The notes under the pieces: generated by a model
Database searches by the model: none
What the model was told of the DNA's origin: nothing
The model's input: the letters and a program-made list of their open reading frames with translations, nothing else
Origin: Pollenia angustigena
Taxonomy: Eukaryota; Arthropoda; Insecta; Diptera; Polleniidae
Length of the DNA stretch: 64,000 bases
Direction: 5' to 3'
Assembly: GCA_930367215.1 (NCBI GenBank)
Contig: OV884059.1
Span: forward strand, 240,621,803-240,685,802
Part shown: one piece after another, positions 45,539-56,978 of the stretch
Numbering within the stretch: the stretch's first letter is position 1
Layout: each line of letters opens with the position of its first letter
Position numbers and translations under genes: made by a program

Positions 45539-45559
45539 TCTGGCAGCCATGGATGCTAA

Positions 45560-46847
45560 CCTTTTCACCTCTCTCCTAAAAACTTAAGACTGAAAGAGTC
45601 AAATTTTGATGTGGGAGAGCCAGCACTATCTAAATAAAACTAAATACAAATAAACTTGAATTCAATCTTAAAATCATAACAACATTTTGTAATGTTTAGG
45701 TCCAAAATTTATTATATCTCATAATGAGATCCATTCTCGAAAACTATAAAATAGTAACAAGTGAAGTAGAGTGTTAAATAGTCTGGCTTGCTGACCGACT
45801 ATACATCTTTACTTGTTTTTAGTTTCTGTTTATCTTTTTAGTTTGTCATTTTCTTCTTTTTCTTCATCTCAGGTGGCATGTTAATTTTTTTAGGATAAAA
45901 AATAAATCCCCATATGCTTCCTACGTTTTGGATAATTAATTTGGTATTTAGGAAAATTTTACTTCGTTGTTATTTTTTTTCTTTTTTTGTGGTACTTTAA
46001 ACCATTAAATATATGCAAGATACTTATGCAAAATAAAACACATGCAGAATTATTATATAAAACTAAGGGAACTTAAAATTGCCATAGTTTTTATTCTAAT
46101 GTCTCATTTCTTGCAAATTTAAAAATTCTTAAATTTAGTTAATTAAATTGTTTAATTTCCTATTTTGTATTTACAGGTATTAAAGAAAAATTAAAAAATA
46201 TTTTTGATAAAATAATTTAACATTTTGGACTTAAATAAGAAATCTCGTCATAGTTTTATATTCAATTTAATTTTCGAAGTAAAACAATGTAGAATAGTAG
46301 TCGAATCTTCAATTATATATTACAAAACTAATTTTCAATCCTTAATAATTGCACTCATCTACCAATATAAATAAGTTGTAACTTTTGATAGGATTTATTT
46401 ATTCCTTTCCTAATTCAATTATTATGGTTCACTGCCGTCGAAAACACAAAAAGTTGACAAATAAAAATACAAATTTTTTTTTGTGTTTATTATTTATTAT
46501 TTTTCGAAAGAAAAAGTTGAAGTTCCCCTGAAGGAAGCCTGGGTGCAAGTGTCTCCATGTCACCAGTTTTGTCGACTATTTTGTCAAGAGTGTATGTTTT
46601 GATGTGTTGGTTAACAAATGTTAACTTTAACTTTTTTTGCATAAGGGGGCAATCCTCTTAGAATATTGTTAATAAGAACTTTATTTAAAGTTGTATTGGT
46701 GTAAAATTTTCAAGAAACATGCCTTTTGATAAGGTGCTTCATGGATCAATCAAAAGGCCGATTTTTAATTTTTTTGCAACTTGGGGCTATTTCGAAACCA
46801 TATATCGATACATATATGTTATTCTAAGCCAATATAAGGGTGACCCG
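45560..46847. other. Intergenic, S-like fragment
   Basis: 45750-45830 ends GACCGACTATACATC and resembles the terminal hairpin part of family S at 28680-28740. Elsewhere the sequence is AT-rich with no gene. Confidence 0.4.
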
Positions 46848-48447
46848 GTGGGGGATGCTTTTTAACCATAGTAAGGCCATAATGGCTTTATTGCTCAATT
46901 GAATGGGAGATCAAGTCGTAATGGTCTTATTGCCCAATCATTGAGAGGTAAGGTCATATGTAAAATTTTGCGAAGTGAGAGACATAGCCATATTTTTCCC
47001 CCCCAAATGAGATACAAAGCCATATTTTTCCAGAATATTGTTACGCATGGTGTAAACATTCTGTAAATGGGAAAATCCTTAGTTATCATTGAAAAAATAA
47101 CAACTAAGAATTAATATTTTAAGTTCCTAATCCCATGTGTGTTATCAGTTACTAGTTATCAATCACACAGCCACACGGAAAAATTTAAGTATGCGAAGCC
47201 AGATTCAATACTTTACTTTAGTGTTCCCGGGAAAAGACAATCTTTTATTCTTGTGACGAACGCAGGAAAACTTTATTCAGCGAAGCCACCTGCCGCGTCC
47301 TACTGGAGGAAAAACACACAAAATTTTTTTTTTTTGATAAAATGCTTTTTTGACCGTCTTTTACTCCATGCAAATGGATGAAACTTTGCAGGCATACATA
47401 TTCCCGATGACAGTACACGAAAACATGGGCGTATACAGGATAAAATCTAGGGGGGCGGCAAAATTTTTTAAAACCTTTTCTTTAGCTTCACTTCAAATCT
47501 TGTAACGTTAATTTAACCGCCTTATACTCAATGCAAATGGATGAAACTTTGCAGGCATACATATTTCCGATGACTATACCCGAATACATGGGCGAAGCCG
47601 GGATGAAACTAGGGGAGCGGGGGGGCAAAAAATTTTTTTTTTGGTAAAATGCTTTTTTGACCGCCTTTTACTTAATGCAAATGGATGAAACTTTGCAGGC
47701 ATGCATATTCCCGATGACAATACACGAATACATGGGCGTAGTCAGGATAAAATCAAGGGGGTCGGCAAAAATTTTTTAAATGTTCTTTTTTAAGAAAAGC
47801 GTTTTTTTAATTGTTCTTATTTTAAAATAAAAACACGTATTTTTTTTACAATTATAACGGGGGGTGCTTTAATATCATGTGAGATAAGGCCGTGATGGCT
47901 TTATCTCTCATTCAATAGGGAGATAAAGCCTTTTTTGTTTTTTTTTTTCATTTGAATGGGAGATAAAGTCATCATGGCCTTAGCTCACATTAGCAATATT
48001 AGAAAATGGCTTTATCTCTCATTTCAGTTCCGGAGACACTAAAGTTTAGTATTGAAATCTGGCCTCGCATACTAAAGTTTTTCTGCGTGGCGGCCTGCGG
48101 CCGTGCTTAGGGGTTTTTTCCTCCAGTAGGACACAGCAGGTCGCTTCGCTGAATAAAGTTTTCCTGGGTGCGTCACAAGAATAAAAAAATGTCTTTTAAT
48201 GATAACTAGAATTTTCTCTTTTGCAGAATGTTAACACTATTCATAACAATATTCTGGAAAAATATGGCTTTATCTCTAATTTGCGAAAAAAAATAATATG
48301 GCTATATCTCTCATTTCGCAAAATTTTAAATATGACCTTACCTCTCAATGATTGGGCAATAAGGCCATTATGGCTTTATCTCCCATTCAATTGAGCAATA
48401 AAGCCATCATGGCCTTATCTCACATGGTTTTAAAGCACCCTCCCCCC
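46848..48447. mobile_element. Foldback element H, 1.6 kb
   Basis: Long inverted arms: left 46848-47290, right about 47995-48447. They start with G-runs and GATGCTTTTTAACCAT, then TAAGGCCATAATGGCTTTAT, GAATGGGAGAT and AATCATTGAGAGGTAAGG. The arms contain CGAAGCC / TTTATT modules and GGAGGAAAAA, related to the 82-bp F module. A third, direct copy of the end motif at about 47858-47940 suggests a smaller H copy (47858-48447) superposed on the right half. No TSD could be fixed. Confidence 0.7.
47330..47800. repeat. Three imperfect tandem units in the core of H
   Basis: CAAATGGATGAAACTTTGC starts at 47371, 47534 and 47678 (spacing 163 and 144 bp). Each unit contains GGCATACATATTCCCGATGA, ACATGGGCG and a G-rich run before a poly-T tract. 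There is no sustained ORF across the units. Confidence 0.85.
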
Positions 48448-48467
48448 ATTATAACGTGTTGTTCTTT

Positions 48468-48700
48468 CACAGAAAAAACTATCAGTAGATTTTTATCAAT
48501 TAAAAAAAAAGGTTTAAAAAGTATTTCAATCTAATTTATGCGATAATTAAATCAATTTTTTTTTTTTGTTGAATGAAAATTAAAAATATAATTTGAGTTA
48601 ATTAATTAAATTAATTTAGTTAAATCAATTTACACGTTGTTTGAAACGATAAAGTTTTTTGATAATTTTTTTAATTAAAATTAAAAATATCATTATTGAA
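48468..48700 (-). mobile_element. MITE family M, truncated copy 3
   Basis: CACAGAAAAAACTATCAGTA and the following 230 bases match the reverse complement of the right half of copies 1 and 2. The other half is missing. It abuts H on the left and the F-type GACACT segment on the right. Confidence 0.75.
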
Positions 48701-48853
48701 AAAAAGTGTCAAAGTGTCCACGGACACTGTGACACTTTTGAAAATGTCATAATGTCCATGTCATTTTTAAAAGTGTCATAAGGGCATAATTACTAAAGAC
48801 GTTAAATACAAAAAAAATATCTACATACACGCAAGGAAAAACATGTTTTATTA

Positions 48854-49336
48854 CACAGAAGAAATTAAAAATTGTCTCTAATCATCAAATTTGTTCCAAA
48901 TTTATATAATCAAGCAACCCATTTGTTGATTTTGCACCTATTACCAAAATGATTATATTGATTACTAAAAATTTTTAAAATTAAATATTTTTAATATTTT
49001 TTTCTCAATAAATAATATTTTTAAATTTAATTTAAAAAATTTTAAAAAAACTTTCCCATCTCAAACAATGTTTTGATTGATTTCGACAATTTCCAACAAC
49101 AATTTCACAAGTTTGAATTATTTTGTTTTAAACGAAATAATTTTTTGTTATTTAATTGAATTTTTTAATTCAAAATTTATTTAAAAACAACTAAAATGTT
49201 AATTAAATCAAAATTATATTTTTAGTTTTCATTCAAAAAAAAATAATAATTGATTCAATTATCATATTAATTAAATTTAAACACTTTTTAAATAATATTT
49301 TTGATTGATAAAAAACTACTAATAATTTTTTCTGTG
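48854..49336 (+). mobile_element. MITE family M, copy 2, 483 bp
   Basis: It is nearly the same as copy 1 at 29096-29577. It interrupts F between GTTTTAT and TATGG. The F copy at 21240-21260 reads GTTTTATTATGG without the MITE, an empty site consistent with a TA target plus one extra T. Confidence 0.9.
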
Positions 49337-49494
49337 TTATGGTCACAACCAACAAAACTGTTTTTAAATAAACTTATTTAACGATAAAAAAGTTAAGTTA
49401 ATTTTTTAAAAATGGATTTGTTGTTTTTTCTCTGGGTGCATATATTAAATATATAACAGAAACACTTTTGGGCGCAAGGATTTTCTCCCCTATG

Positions 49495-51533
49495 CACACT
49501 GGGAAATTCCGGCCAAAAATCCATTACTTCTTTATTTCTTTACGTAAATGGCTGGTATCCAACTTAAGAATAGCATGTTTGATCCCTAGGTAAAAGTTTA
49601 GACACGTACATACAGGGGTTGGCCAGGTAATCATTGACGACCCAAAAGTATCGAGCAAAATTAAAAAACGGCTTTGGAGGTGTAATAAAATATGATCATT
49701 TGTAGCGATTATATTAGTAGTTTGTGGAATATCTACATATGCTCATCTCCTGGCCCCATCTTCTATTCTCTTTAAAATGACATTAAAATCATCTTCGTAT
49801 GTCAAGTAGTTTTCCAGATATTGAAGAAATAAGCTCAACACATTCGGCTAATTCGCCGAAATTATGACATTTTGAATATAACATAACTTTCGAAAAACAA
49901 ATTTTAAAATTTTTTTTCGTTCATATATGTTCCTAATAAGATAAGAGAAACCTTCTCACCAAATTTCATTAAAATCGGAAGGGGTCGTGTCCCACTCTTG
50001 GTCGTTTTGACATGGAATTACCCGGGCATATATTCAGTATAAAAATAAAACTAGCTTAACAGAAAAAAGTACCAACGGTATTTATATATTCGAATTTCCA
50101 AAAGGTACCAAAATTTGTATAAGAGCTTTTTAAGAGAAGAGAACACAATTTAACTTTATTTGTATCTTTATTACTTTAAGAAGATAAATAGTTTACCAAA
50201 AAAGTACCAAATTTTATTGTTGCCTCTTTTTATACCCAAAATGTGCAAATTTCAAAAAAGTACCCAACACGTGATAATTCAATTTTCGATTCAATAACGG
50301 TATTATTTGAATTTTACGTCTACCTCTGTTAGATCACGAGATATAATGTTGCTGATTTTACCCGTTTTTACCCATTTCTAACCCATTATGAATTTAATAT
50401 CCAAAAGACTCTACTTTTTTTATTGACACATTGAGAGGGGACTCTACATACAAAATTTCAAGTGTCTGGCTGAAGTTGGTTGGGCTGGGCGATGATCAAT
50501 CTGTCACGCTTATCTTATACATATATTGGAAATTACTAAAAGTGATCTGGCTACTAGGGCGGCAGGTGGTGGCAGCTGAAATGTATAGTACAGTAGAATC
50601 CCGATAATTCGTAATCGCAAGGGACCGGCCATTTCTTACGAATTATAGGGGTTTTAGATTTAGCGGGGTTTCGATTTACCGGGGTTAAAATAAAATTGAT
50701 ACGAATTAACGGGGTTTTTCAATTTATTTACTAAAACAATAACAAAAACATAAAAGTCAATTGTTAAAAATAAAATATATAAAAATTTTAGAAAATAAAC
50801 ACACACACAAGCAAAAACAAAAACCCACGCAAAAAAAATTGCGGTAAACAAAAAATCATTCTTTCCATGTTTCTGTTGTTTTTATTACGAATTATAATAA
50901 GTGGTAGTTAGCAAACAATTACGATTTATAAAAGGTAAAGAAAATTTTGTTTGAAAAAACAAATTACGAATTATCGAGGGGACCAAAATGTATGGAAATT
51001 TAACGAATTAACGAGATTTTTTCAAGGGACCGAAGTTTATTACGAATTATCGGGAATTACGATGTATCGGGGTACGAATTATCGGGATTTGACTGTACTT
51101 ACTTTTGATACTTAACAGTACTAGATCTAATTATCACTTAGCCTCCCCTAGCCCCACCTTTTTTGTTATGGTCTCTTTAAATTTGGCTTACTTTAGGTTT
51201 TATTTATTTTTAAAGTAACTCACAATCACTTCACTTAAATTTTTATCATGGAATGATTTATAACTAATACGGTTTAACTTTAGCGTGCTTATTTTCAAAG
51301 AATACTAAAAAGAAAAAATCATAGCTTACTTTTATTTCAAAGCACAAAAATCAACTTTAAAAACCTTAAATTTATAAGAAAAAAATGATTGCTCCACTAT
51401 AAACAGTAAAATAGTTATCTAAGAGCCAAAATAAGAAATAAGTTGTATGTTTTGAAGTGTTCGCTATACTCTGTCATCAAAATTTTATTAAAATTAAAAA
51501 AAAAATAATTTTTGGCCGGAATTTCCCAGTGTG
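49495..51533. mobile_element. CAC-ended element, 2039 bp, 5-bp TSD
   Basis: The TIR CACACTGGGAAATTCCGGCC is matched at the other end. The flanks CTATG (49490-49494) and CTACG (51534-51538) duplicate the CTATG found once in the intact 82-bp F module (CTATGGTATAAC). A 5-bp TSD with CAC-starting TIRs is reported for Transib, so that is a tentative link; no transposase ORF is present. It carries a pogo-like MITE. A 211-bp deletion derivative lies at 56768-56978. Confidence 0.7.
50591..51095. mobile_element. pogo/Tigger-type MITE, 505 bp, TA TSD
   Basis: The ends CAGTAGAATCCCGATAATTC and, inverted, CAGTCAAATCCCGATAATTC are flanked by TA. Words of the form TACGAATTATCGGG and ACGGGGTTT repeat within both arms. 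It is non-coding. Confidence 0.8.
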
Positions 51534-51689
51534 CTACGGTGTAACATAACGTCCACGTCCAGACACTTTTAAAAGTGTCATAAACATAAAGTCCATGGAC
51601 ACTGTGACACTTTTTTGGGTTGTCATAGTGTTCACGGACACTATGGCACTGAACGTTATGACATGCCACCTTTTTAACACATATCAGTG

Positions 51690-52383
51690 CCCATACACTC
51701 GCAAAAATTCCATATATTTACACAAACAGCTGTTTTTCTCACTAAACTGTGTCTGTAACTTTTTTTTGGCGAGTACAAGCTGTCACGTAAGAAAATTACT
51801 CGCCAATTTGCAGAAAAAGTGTTTCTGTAACATTTTTGTGAAAAAAGTTCCCGCTTTGGACTGTCAAATAAACTCACGAATAAAAATGTGGAGAGAAAAA
51901 AATTTGAACTCTAAGAAACAAATAAAAATGCAAAATATAAAATACAAAGAAAAATAATACCTGTCATAATATTTTGTTCTTGGCACATTTTTTTTAATTG
52001 TTTAGTTATTTTGGTTTTAGCATTTTTATAAAATATACGAATGTTTCAAAGCTCGTTTGCAAACAACAAACATTAAAGTCGCTCTTTATAATATTTGGTA
52101 TAGCAGACGGTTGTATTTTCACTGCCGTCGTTGAAAATTTTTCAATTTTGTAAATTTTGGTCGCCGTCACCGATATGTGCGACTGGCCTTCTCAACGTCC
52201 ACAATTTTACATAGACTTCAAGTGTAATATTGTGACAGTTATAACGTAACAACGTAATCTCTTTTAATAGTTTTCGACATGAGTTACAGACACACTTTTT
52301 TCTCACTTTTCAAGAAACAATGGAATATTTTGTTTCACATCTTTTCGAGGCGAAAAGTTCTCACTATAGTTACAGAACATGGG
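51690..52383 (-). mobile_element. MITE family C, copy 2, about 694 bp
   Basis: It aligns with 32752-33414 in the opposite orientation. The right end GTTACAGAACATGGG is followed by TA. The left end (CCCATACACTCGC) is more diverged. Several words of copy 1 recur inverted (AAACAGCTGTTTTTCTCAC, TTCAAAGCTCG-type, TTCGACATGAGTTACAGACA). Confidence 0.7.
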
Positions 52384-52636
52384 TACAGGCTTCACTTTCA
52401 TAGAGAAGCGTGGACTTAACGAATGAGTTAATGGTTTTTTGTTTGTTGTTTTGGGATGTTTCCGTTGGCTGTCAGGTTTTATTGAGGCGAATCCAAGTCA
52501 TTCTATCGGGTGATTTATTAGCTATTATCTTTTTGGCAACACTGGTTTAAACAGCTGACGCACGTTGCTATCGCTTGCTTTTTTTCGAAAGAAGGTAAAA
52601 TTAAAAAAAAATATTTTCAAATAAAAACTTTCTCCA

Positions 52637-54293
52637 CCCAAATATGCCCAATGACCTATATATAGTTCACCTAAATTCTGGCTCACATGATACGTCACGA
52701 TAATCAAAGTACCGTTCTTTTTGTTCACATACTCAGTACTCATCAATACCTCGCGAGAGATTGTGTGGTCCCATTATGTTTTGCTACTAATTTTGAGTTA
52801 TTGAGTTATTAATGTGTGGTACTTTCCTTATGACAGAATGTGGGGCCACGATTCTACGGTAAGTAAAATTTTGTACATTTACAAAAGAATAAATACTTTA
52901 TTTTGTTTCTATTTATATTTACAAAGAGAAGCTTGATTGTTATATGCGTGTAGGTTTCATTATTGTATTTTAGTTTTGTTGTTGTAACACCTTAAAGTTT
53001 GGTGACCTATATGTAGGACATTGGGCAAATAATATGCTATGTATTTTTCATAGAGGATTTTCCCTCATTGAAGCTTTGCCGTTGATGGAGGATGAGGATC
53101 TATATGTAGATAATATAACTATATTCCCACCCAATAATGCAAGTGGAGACATCACATACAAAGATTCTGGCGATGGAGCCTTTGTGGAAATAAATAATTT
53201 ACCGGCTTCGCTAGCAAAATTAGGTGGAAATTGTTAACAAAATCAATTTTGATAGTGATTGAGACACAGAAGATAATATCCCTCTCTCTCATATTAGAGG
53301 AATCTCCCCTAAAAACACGAAAAATTTAAGAAAAAATATCACTATGTGAAGAAAGACTTGTCCACCTATGATGCTAGTTTTGAAAAACCTGGGGAGGGGG
53401 TTTCGACATACATAGATACGCGTAATTCTACTTCTTTGTTCTCTTTATTCGATGATGAGCTAGTAGTCACAAAAGAATAGAGACTTGCGCGTAAATATAC
53501 CAGAAACGAAAACTTTCTTTGAGTAATTTTGCTTAGTGGATTCGTTCCTCCTCAGAGCTCTGCCTAGAAGAAGAAGGTTTTGGGAAAGTTCGTAAGACTT
53601 CAACAATATACAAGCTCCCTAAGCCATTATTATTTGTTGCTTTTATGCCAAATCGTGGGGGCATAAGCCCAAAATTAAATTGAGTTTACTTTGTCCAATA
53701 TTTATTCCTAGCTCGCCAAAGTCAGGCCACTCTTCGCGCATTTTAATAAAACGTTTATGGAAAAGGCTGATGTTGAAGAGGGACACAGCGTAGATGAAGC
53801 CATGCTTCCATACTAAGGTATACATGGTTGCAAGCAGTATATTCATGGTAAGCCAGTTTGTTATGGCTTCCAACTATGGGTAGGTACGACTCCACAAGGC
53901 TATATATACTAGTTTGAGAATTACCAAGGTGCTTCTGTAAATTTCAGTGCCACTTACAAAGACCTGGGTCCCTAAATAATGAATTGCGTTATGATCGATT
54001 GGATCATTGGGTTATTTCACAGGAAAAACAAACATGATGTGGAGCCTGCCATCAAAAAACCTTGACTAGATGCCGAAAATGTGATAAAGGATAATATGTA
54101 TAATGTTTTGTGTCGTATCACATCCAATGAGTCATGTGCCCAATGTCCTATATATAGGACGGCTTCAAAAACCACTTTTTTCAATAAATCTTTATAAAAC
54201 CTATAATTGCACTGCTTTTATTTCTCATTTGTTTCCAAAATAATATAAAAGAACTTTTAAAATGATCATGCTCAAGCAATGGGCATATCTGGG
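52637..54293 (+). mobile_element. piggyBac-family element, 1657 bp
   Basis: The ends are CCCAAATATGCCCAATG and, inverted, CCCAGATATGCCCATTG. TTAA follows the right end (54294-54297); the left TTAA is degraded to TCCA. Internal CCCAATGTCCTATATATAGG words lie near both ends. It contains a piggyBac transposase pseudogene. Confidence 0.85.
53030..54125 (+). pseudogene. piggyBac transposase pseudogene
   Basis: Piecewise frames follow the family order. They are the acidic N-terminus (RGFSLIEALPLMEDEDLY, then INNLPASL); a linker ending TSLFSLFDDELVV; a decayed region around 53510-53620 with ILLSGFVPPQ; then the catalytic-domain piece SVDEAMLPY, GCKQYIHGKPVCYGFQLWVG and TPQGYIY. The C-terminus is RYDRLDHWVISQEKQT and a cysteine-rich CGACHQKTLTRCRKCD, the usual zinc-binding tail. 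Frameshifts, stops (for example after ENYQGAS and in MLPY-stop-GIHG) and a roughly 50-bp foreign insert at 53616-53667 make it inactive. The N-terminal first catalytic Asp region is not clearly preserved. Confidence 0.85.
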
Positions 54294-54297
54294 TTAA

Positions 54298-54590
54298 AAG
54301 ATTTTGTTATTCGTGCTTAACTTCCAATTTTTATTCTTGATAAAAATACTCAAATTTATTGTTGATTGGATAAGCTATTGCTATGCGCATTTCACTGGTT
54401 GCTTAGGCCAGATCGTCAGGAAATTTCACCCATAAATATTTTAGAAAAACTAAAGATATTAAACCAAATAAAACTGTTTAACGTATAAGAATTATTAGCA
54501 ACAGTTCTACTTGTAAAAATATCAAAGTTTAAACAAAAACATCAACAATAAACAGCGAGTTTTATCTCTTCATACATTCCCCACATATTT
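54298..54590 (+). repeat. Family R, copy E
   Basis: AAGATTTTGTTATTCGTGC, GGTTGCTTAGGCCAGATC and AACAATAAACAGCGAG match copies A and B in order. It starts directly at the right TTAA of the piggyBac element, suggesting the transposon landed in its 5' part. Confidence 0.75.
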
Positions 54591-56374
54591 ACTGCCTGTT
54601 TAACGATATCGAACGTCATCGTTCGCATAGAAAATTACAGGCTGTTAATATTTACATAAGTTTTTTAGAAGCAAAAAAAAAAAATAAGCCCCGATCTTAA
54701 AACTAAACAAAACTTAAAAAAGATTTTAAATTCTTTCGATTGCGAGTGAAGTCACTTCTTTCCCATTGCAGGAAGTTGGATTATTTAAAGCATTTTTACA
54801 CCGAGTTGGTGTAAACTCAACTCATATTATTTATATTAATTACTTATAAATGATTATTTCTTTTAAATATCTTGCTGTTTATACTTTTATTTCTTAATGT
54901 TTATTGCGACGTTCGTTCATTGAAGCGATTAAAGGCCAAAGTGCGGTATTTGTGTAAGTGATAAAGGCAGATTTATTGCCGAATAAAATGTAGAAATTAC
55001 TTTGCAGAAAAAGCAATAAATGTGCCACTATTTGTCATAAATTTATTAAAGTTTAGCCACATTGTTGCCACCGCCATGTGAATCAGCCTTTATTTATACT
55101 TTGATTGCCCATTTAATTATAATGTTGGTAATAAATTATATTTTTCTGAAAATATTCTGAAACAAAATAAATAAAACAACATATATTTTTAGAAACTTGA
55201 AATGGCACCAAAAATTAATTAAATAGCTGAATTAATGGCCTTAAAAAAATAAAATTTTTATTGCTGTCACACCCACTAAGAAAAAGATAAGGGGAATAAT
55301 GATTTTGTCCTTCCGTTTGGAGAATATCGAAATAACCAACGGAGATAAAATAAAAAATAAAAATTCTAAGACGATAAGTTCATGTCCGTCCGTCTGTTGA
55401 TGAATAAATGGTGGCAGTCACACTGTACGAATATTTAACGCCCGACACGTAGAATATTATAAAATATTAGTTTAATTTTATATTACGTTTACTTTATTAA
55501 CCAGCTTTTAATATTTAATTAATTAAATTCTGCAATGAATTTTATAAATAAAAAAATCTTTTCAATTCCATTTAAATGGTTACAAAGTATCTCAATGGTT
55601 AATGAAATCAGTGCTCATCATCATTATTTCAATGACGAACGTCATCATAAAGTTGTCATTTATTTTGTGTCATCTAAAATAAAAAGCAAAAGTTCCCATA
55701 TACTATTTGTTTAAATTATTTAGTTAAATACATCAAATTTTCAATTCCAGTAGAAAGACTACGAAAACCATACTGGGCATGTTTGAGAGTTCTTCTGTTA
55801 ACAAAGGGCAGAATATCACAAAAGTGAAATAAACATGTGTAACGGGTAAGTAAATAATAATAACTTCTCCTTTTTCCCAATGAGCCTAATGATTTATTTT
55901 TCCGTTGTTGCCGAGTCATCGCACTGATGACATATTTAATTAAACTGGCTTCGATTCGTAATTTCTGTGATGCTGATTTGCCATCGCATTGATAATATAA
56001 TTTCACCTGATAACAATTTGAGAAAGTGACTCATCAAGTGAATTAAACGTTTAATTGATACTATTAATTTGGTTACTGGTGAAAATTTAATTTATTATTG
56101 AAATAAAATTCGAATTTGTTAATTGAAATCAATTTTTATTGGATTCTGTATAATTCGACCACGTTTTCTCAGCGTGTAAACCCAGTTTTATTTGAACTAG
56201 TTATTCTTTCTCAAGTAAAGTCGTAATTCCTCTGTATATTTCAAATGTATGCTGTCCTTAAGGTTTTTCATGATGTCCTTTATGTTTATAGAATAACCAA
56301 AATTTGGAACTTTGTTTAAAACTCCTAAAAAATCCACGAAAAAAAACCTGCATAGCTTATAGAGTTAACATATT
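54591..56374. other. Intergenic, no gene seen
   Basis: AT-rich. A CATGTCCGTCCGTCTGTTG word at 55381-55399 is an S-family remnant. The ORF at 55716-56006 minus lacks motifs. Confidence 0.4.
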
Positions 56375-56514
56375 CGGCCTGATTACGGTTGGCGTTGGCG
56401 TATACGCCTGTGTCGTTTTTTGTAGTAGATTAAAAAGCACAGGCTGTGTGTTACTTTAATCTTTTACAAAAAACGACTCAGGCGTATACGCCAACGCCAA
56501 CCGTAATCAGGCTG
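56375..56514. mobile_element. Palindromic MITE, 140 bp, 3-bp TSD ATT
   Basis: The ends CGGCCTGATTACGGTTGG and, inverted, CAGCCTGATTACGGTTGG are flanked by ATT. Arms of about 50 bp continue through GCGTATACGCC. The RNA would be a strong hairpin. Confidence 0.85.
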
Positions 56515-56767
56515 ATTGTAAATTTAAAAAATCTACTTTTTTAACTTGCTAGAATTAAAACTTGGTGATCACACTAGTAAAGCAGGACAAGAAAAAGAGT
56601 GACCTTTTTTAGTAGCCGCTTTAATGCCAGTATCTAAAAGGCAACTCAAGCAATAAATAATTTATTCGCCATTTGTGTCCCTAAAGGTCGCCAGCAGCTA
56701 TGCTCGTACTCGTACAAAAAATGTAAATTAAAAAAAAAATAATAATAATCAAAGAAAACTGATAATG

Positions 56768-56978
56768 CACAGTGGTCACTTTTGGCTATAAATCCATAAG
56801 TTCTTCATATCATTAAGGGAAAACCTAAAATTTAATATCTAACTTAAAAATAGCATATTTGATTCCTCGCTAAAGTTTTAGTCATGTTCAAACAGGGCTC
56901 GGCCAAATAAACGTCAACAACATTTTGTTGAAATAAACGGAAACAAAAAATTCTTTTTAGACGTGGTTGACCAGTGTG
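56768..56978. mobile_element. CAC-ended element, 211-bp deletion derivative
   Basis: It starts CACAGTGGTCACTTTTGGC and ends GTGGTTGACCAGTGTG. The left 180 bases parallel 49495-49660 (AAGAATAGCATGTTTGAT against AAAAATAGCATATTTGAT). The flanks TAATG and CAATG (4/5) agree with a 5-bp TSD. Confidence 0.6.

Larger units (their letters stand above)
40886..45551. mobile_element. Outer hAT-like element of the second nest
   Basis: The left end CAGGGCTGCCAGAT and the inverted right end CATGGCTGCCAGAT are flanked by GATGTAAA (40878-40885) and GATGCTAA (45552-45559), a 6/8 TSD. TGACGATTTTTT-type motifs lie inside both ends (40905-41000 and 44290-44305). Its right TIR was hit by another hAT-like element (44324-45538), leaving the last 13 bases stranded beyond it. 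The interior carries a family-G repeat with two further nested elements. Confidence 0.65.
48703..51664 (+). mobile_element. Foldback-F copy, split by two elements
   Basis: The pieces are 48703-48853 (GTGTCCACGGACACTGTGAC and AAACATGTTTTAT), 49337-49494 (CAACCAACAAAACTG, CTCTGGGTGCATATATTAAA, GGGCGCAAGGATTTTCTCC) and 51534-51664 (CTACGGTGTAAC, GGACACTGTGACAC, CGTTATGACATG). Together they follow the order of F at 21.2-22.2 kb and give its uninterrupted target sites for both intruders. Confidence 0.65.

Noticed and set aside
55716..56006. 96-codon minus-strand ORF
   Set aside because: No domain, no splice or promoter context, and its length is expected by chance in a 64-kb AT-rich window.
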